Both the position numbers and the translations under genes were made by a program. 10,224 bases of DNA from Blakeslea trispora (lineage: Eukaryota > Mucoromycota > Mucoromycetes > Mucorales > Choanephoraceae), in NCBI GenBank assembly GCA_025331445.1, contig JAIWNE010000285.1, forward strand, positions 1 to 10,224, read 5' to 3'. Of this stretch, positions 7,901 to 10,224 are shown in pieces (the first letter of the stretch is position 1; every line of letters begins with the position of its first letter). The notes beneath the pieces were generated by a model that was not told the DNA's origin, searched no databases, and worked only from the letters and a program-made list of their open reading frames with translations.

Positions 7901-8510
7901 TACAAAATCCATGGCAAATTGCCACAACTGAAGAAGGTGCCGTTTATTATTGTAATTTAGTTACCAATGAATCTCAATGGCATATGCCAGATGAGCTCCA
8001 GGCATCATCCACTACAACAGATTCATATATACCGCCACCGCCGCCGCCACCTGCTGAAGAACATGTAGATACACCACCACCGCCGCCACCATCACCTAGA
8101 TCGACTACCCCAATAAAACACATAAAATCACCGCATCATCTACTTACACCTACAAGTGGATCTAATCATGCTACGGAAGAGGAAGATGATTATTGGAATG
8201 ATGTTGATTTAAAAAGAGAAGTAGGAAAAGTAGTGACAAAGTATTTGAGCTCTAGACAGCAGGGACTATGGCAAGGTGACAAGCATCTGTTTAAAGACTT
8301 GGCAAGAAAAGTAAGTTGTTTCTTTCTTTCATTGTCCAAAACTAATGAGTCAATCAAAATCAGGTTACACATCATATTGTTGACAAAGAGCTACAGTCAG
8401 GAAGAAAGATAAAGTCAATGGACAATTCATTAAGAATCAAAATTGAAAAGTTCATTGATATCTATGGTGCTGACTTGAGTATCAAGATCCGACAGACCAA
8501 AAAACTTTAA
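4908..8510 (+). CDS. SET2: SET2-type histone H3-K36 methyltransferase, seven exons
   Basis: It transfers methyl groups from S-adenosylmethionine to H3 lysine 36 behind elongating RNA polymerase II. Model exons are 4908-4931, 5137-5671, 5759-6071, 6126-6249, 6307-6921, 6988-8310 and 8364-8510, joining in frame to 1,026 residues. Modules by residue: acidic Ser-rich N-terminus (about 70-180); Cys-rich AWS (about 214-264); SET with YIGEV, NHSCNPNC (347-354) and EELTFDY (379-385); post-SET C-x-C-x4-C (C397, C399, C404); acidic stretch; TFIIS-N-like helical module (about 471-596); basic NLS KKRGIKRKR (661-669); WW (W846 and W868, 22 apart); proline runs 886-892 and 900-905; C-terminal SRI domain (about 939-1026), which in the family binds the phosphorylated polymerase tail. 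All expected SET motifs are intact. The 5' end is the weak point: the main reading frame has no ATG upstream of 5254, so the tiny first exon is inferred. A start at 5254 is the alternative. The family assignment is very secure. Confidence 0.95.
4932..5136 (+). other. Predicted first intron of SET2 (5' boundary tentative)
   Basis: ATG at 4908 opens eight codons ending at a strong GTAAGT donor (4932), with a second overlapping donor GTATGT at 4928. A phase-0 join to AG at 5135-5136 or 5141-5142 keeps the long downstream frame. The better-looking pyrimidine-rich acceptor at 5157-5158 (CTCTTCAG) and the ATAG at 5118-5119 do not fit either donor in phase. So the exact splice, or the base count here, is uncertain. 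Confidence 0.45.
5672..5758 (+). other. SET2 intron 2 with two in-phase acceptors
   Basis: The donor GTATAT follows ...ELNL codons. The acceptor is CAACAG at 5758, after a strong TTCTTTCCCTCT tract; GAAAG at 5728 is also in phase. The choice adds or removes exactly 10 residues just before the AWS domain and leaves the rest unchanged. I prefer 5758 because of its polypyrimidine tract. Confidence 0.75.
6072..6125 (+). other. SET2 intron 3
   Basis: 54 nt, donor GTAAGG, branch-like GCTGACA and acceptor ATAG. It joins ALTNLAP to NSFIMEYIGEV and restores the continuous SET domain in phase 2. Confidence 0.93.
6250..6306 (+). other. SET2 intron 4, non-canonical GC-AG
   Basis: Exon GAT GAG is followed by GCAAGT, and the intron ends CTGTAG at 6306 (57 nt). 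Removing it gives ...FMTLKNDE-IIDATKRG..., the expected unbroken SET core. The only nearby GT (6254) would add 4 nt and shift the frame so that the catalytic core is lost. GCAAGT is the classic strong donor of the minor GC-AG class, spliced by the major spliceosome. Confidence 0.9.
6922..6987 (+). other. SET2 intron 5
   Basis: 66 nt, GTAAGT donor and GCTAG acceptor. The phase-0 join ETIVLR-VLQVLEKLP falls inside the TFIIS-N-like helical module. Confidence 0.93.
8311..8363 (+). other. SET2 intron 6
   Basis: 53 nt, GTAAGT donor, ACTAATGA branch-like site and ATCAG acceptor. The phase-0 join DLARK-VTHHIVDKEL completes the SRI domain. Reading through it instead would end in unrelated sequence at 8412. 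Confidence 0.95.
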
Positions 8511-8801
8511 GAGACACATTCATCTATATATCTGTATTTACACTTTGTTTTATTTCGCTAATCCGCTTTGTTGCTTTATTTTTGTACTGTAAATAATATC
8601 TGCTTTTCGACCTCATTAGAATTTACACCTACACATTTTTGTCTCATTTTGAGTTTTTAATTTTATTTGTTAAAATGTCTAAATTTCAAGTTGAAAAACT
8701 GTACGTCAGCATAAAGTTTAGTTTTCTTTTTTTCTTTTTTTCTTTCTTTCTTCTTTTCCTTTTTTTTGCGCACTTGACTCTTCTTTTTTTTTCTTTTTGT
8801 A
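8511..8801 (+). other. SET2 3' UTR and promoter of the downstream USP gene
   Basis: This short tandem gap of 291 bp is very T-rich. It holds a TGTAAATA octamer (8588-8595) matching the PUF-protein RNA motif 77 nt past the SET2 stop. A long C/T tract (about 8720-8800) directly precedes the ATG at 8802, as in the SET2 leader. No gene is seen. Confidence 0.6.

Positions 8802-10224
<1,423 letters not shown>

Noticed and set aside
7601..7960. 119-codon plus-strand frame overlapping SET2
   Set aside because: Frame shadow of the low-complexity Thr/Ser/Asn/Tyr-rich linker of SET2.

Overview
The window looks like nuclear DNA from a filamentous fungus, most likely an early-diverging one of the Mucoromycota type. 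The DNA is AT-rich. The genes carry many short introns (about 53-96 nt) with GTAAGT/GTATGT-like donors and CTRAY-type branch sites, and the promoters are rich in C and T tracts. The protein families are eukaryotic chromatin and ubiquitin regulators. The phylum is an inference; no rRNA or other lineage marker is present.

Layout: positions 1-1720 form a giant near-perfect inverted repeat. Arms of about 855 bp surround an 8-nt spacer, and each arm carries a copy of one bHLH (helix-loop-helix) transcription-factor gene. The right arm holds the better copy, read on the minus strand from a start at about 1939. The left copy is cut off at position 1. The arms differ almost only by single-base indels, and each arm is correct where the other is broken, which points to a fold-back read or assembly artefact rather than two real genes. 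Positions 1940-4907 are about 3 kb with no recognisable gene, the shared upstream region of the bHLH gene and SET2. Positions 4908-8510 (+) hold a complete seven-exon SET2-type histone H3 lysine-36 methyltransferase. Its modules, in order, are an acidic N-terminus, AWS, SET, post-SET, a TFIIS-N-like helical module, a basic NLS, WW, two polyproline runs and a C-terminal SRI domain. One of its introns is GC-AG. From 8802 to the right edge (+) lies the 5' part of a ubiquitin-specific protease of the DUSP-UBL-USP (USP4/11/15, yeast Ubp12) class. It includes the catalytic Cys box but is interrupted by about six single-base frameshifts.

How the genes relate: Set2 rides on elongating RNA polymerase II and methylates H3K36, the bHLH factor should bind E-box DNA, and the USP removes ubiquitin from proteins. 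They share a nuclear/regulatory theme but nothing shows that they act together.

Quality: frameshifting indels are dense in the left ~1.9 kb and the right ~1.4 kb and absent across the 3.4 kb of SET2 coding sequence. This fits a contig with thin, poorly polished ends. I found no convincing new mobile element, CRISPR array, RNA gene or defence system.
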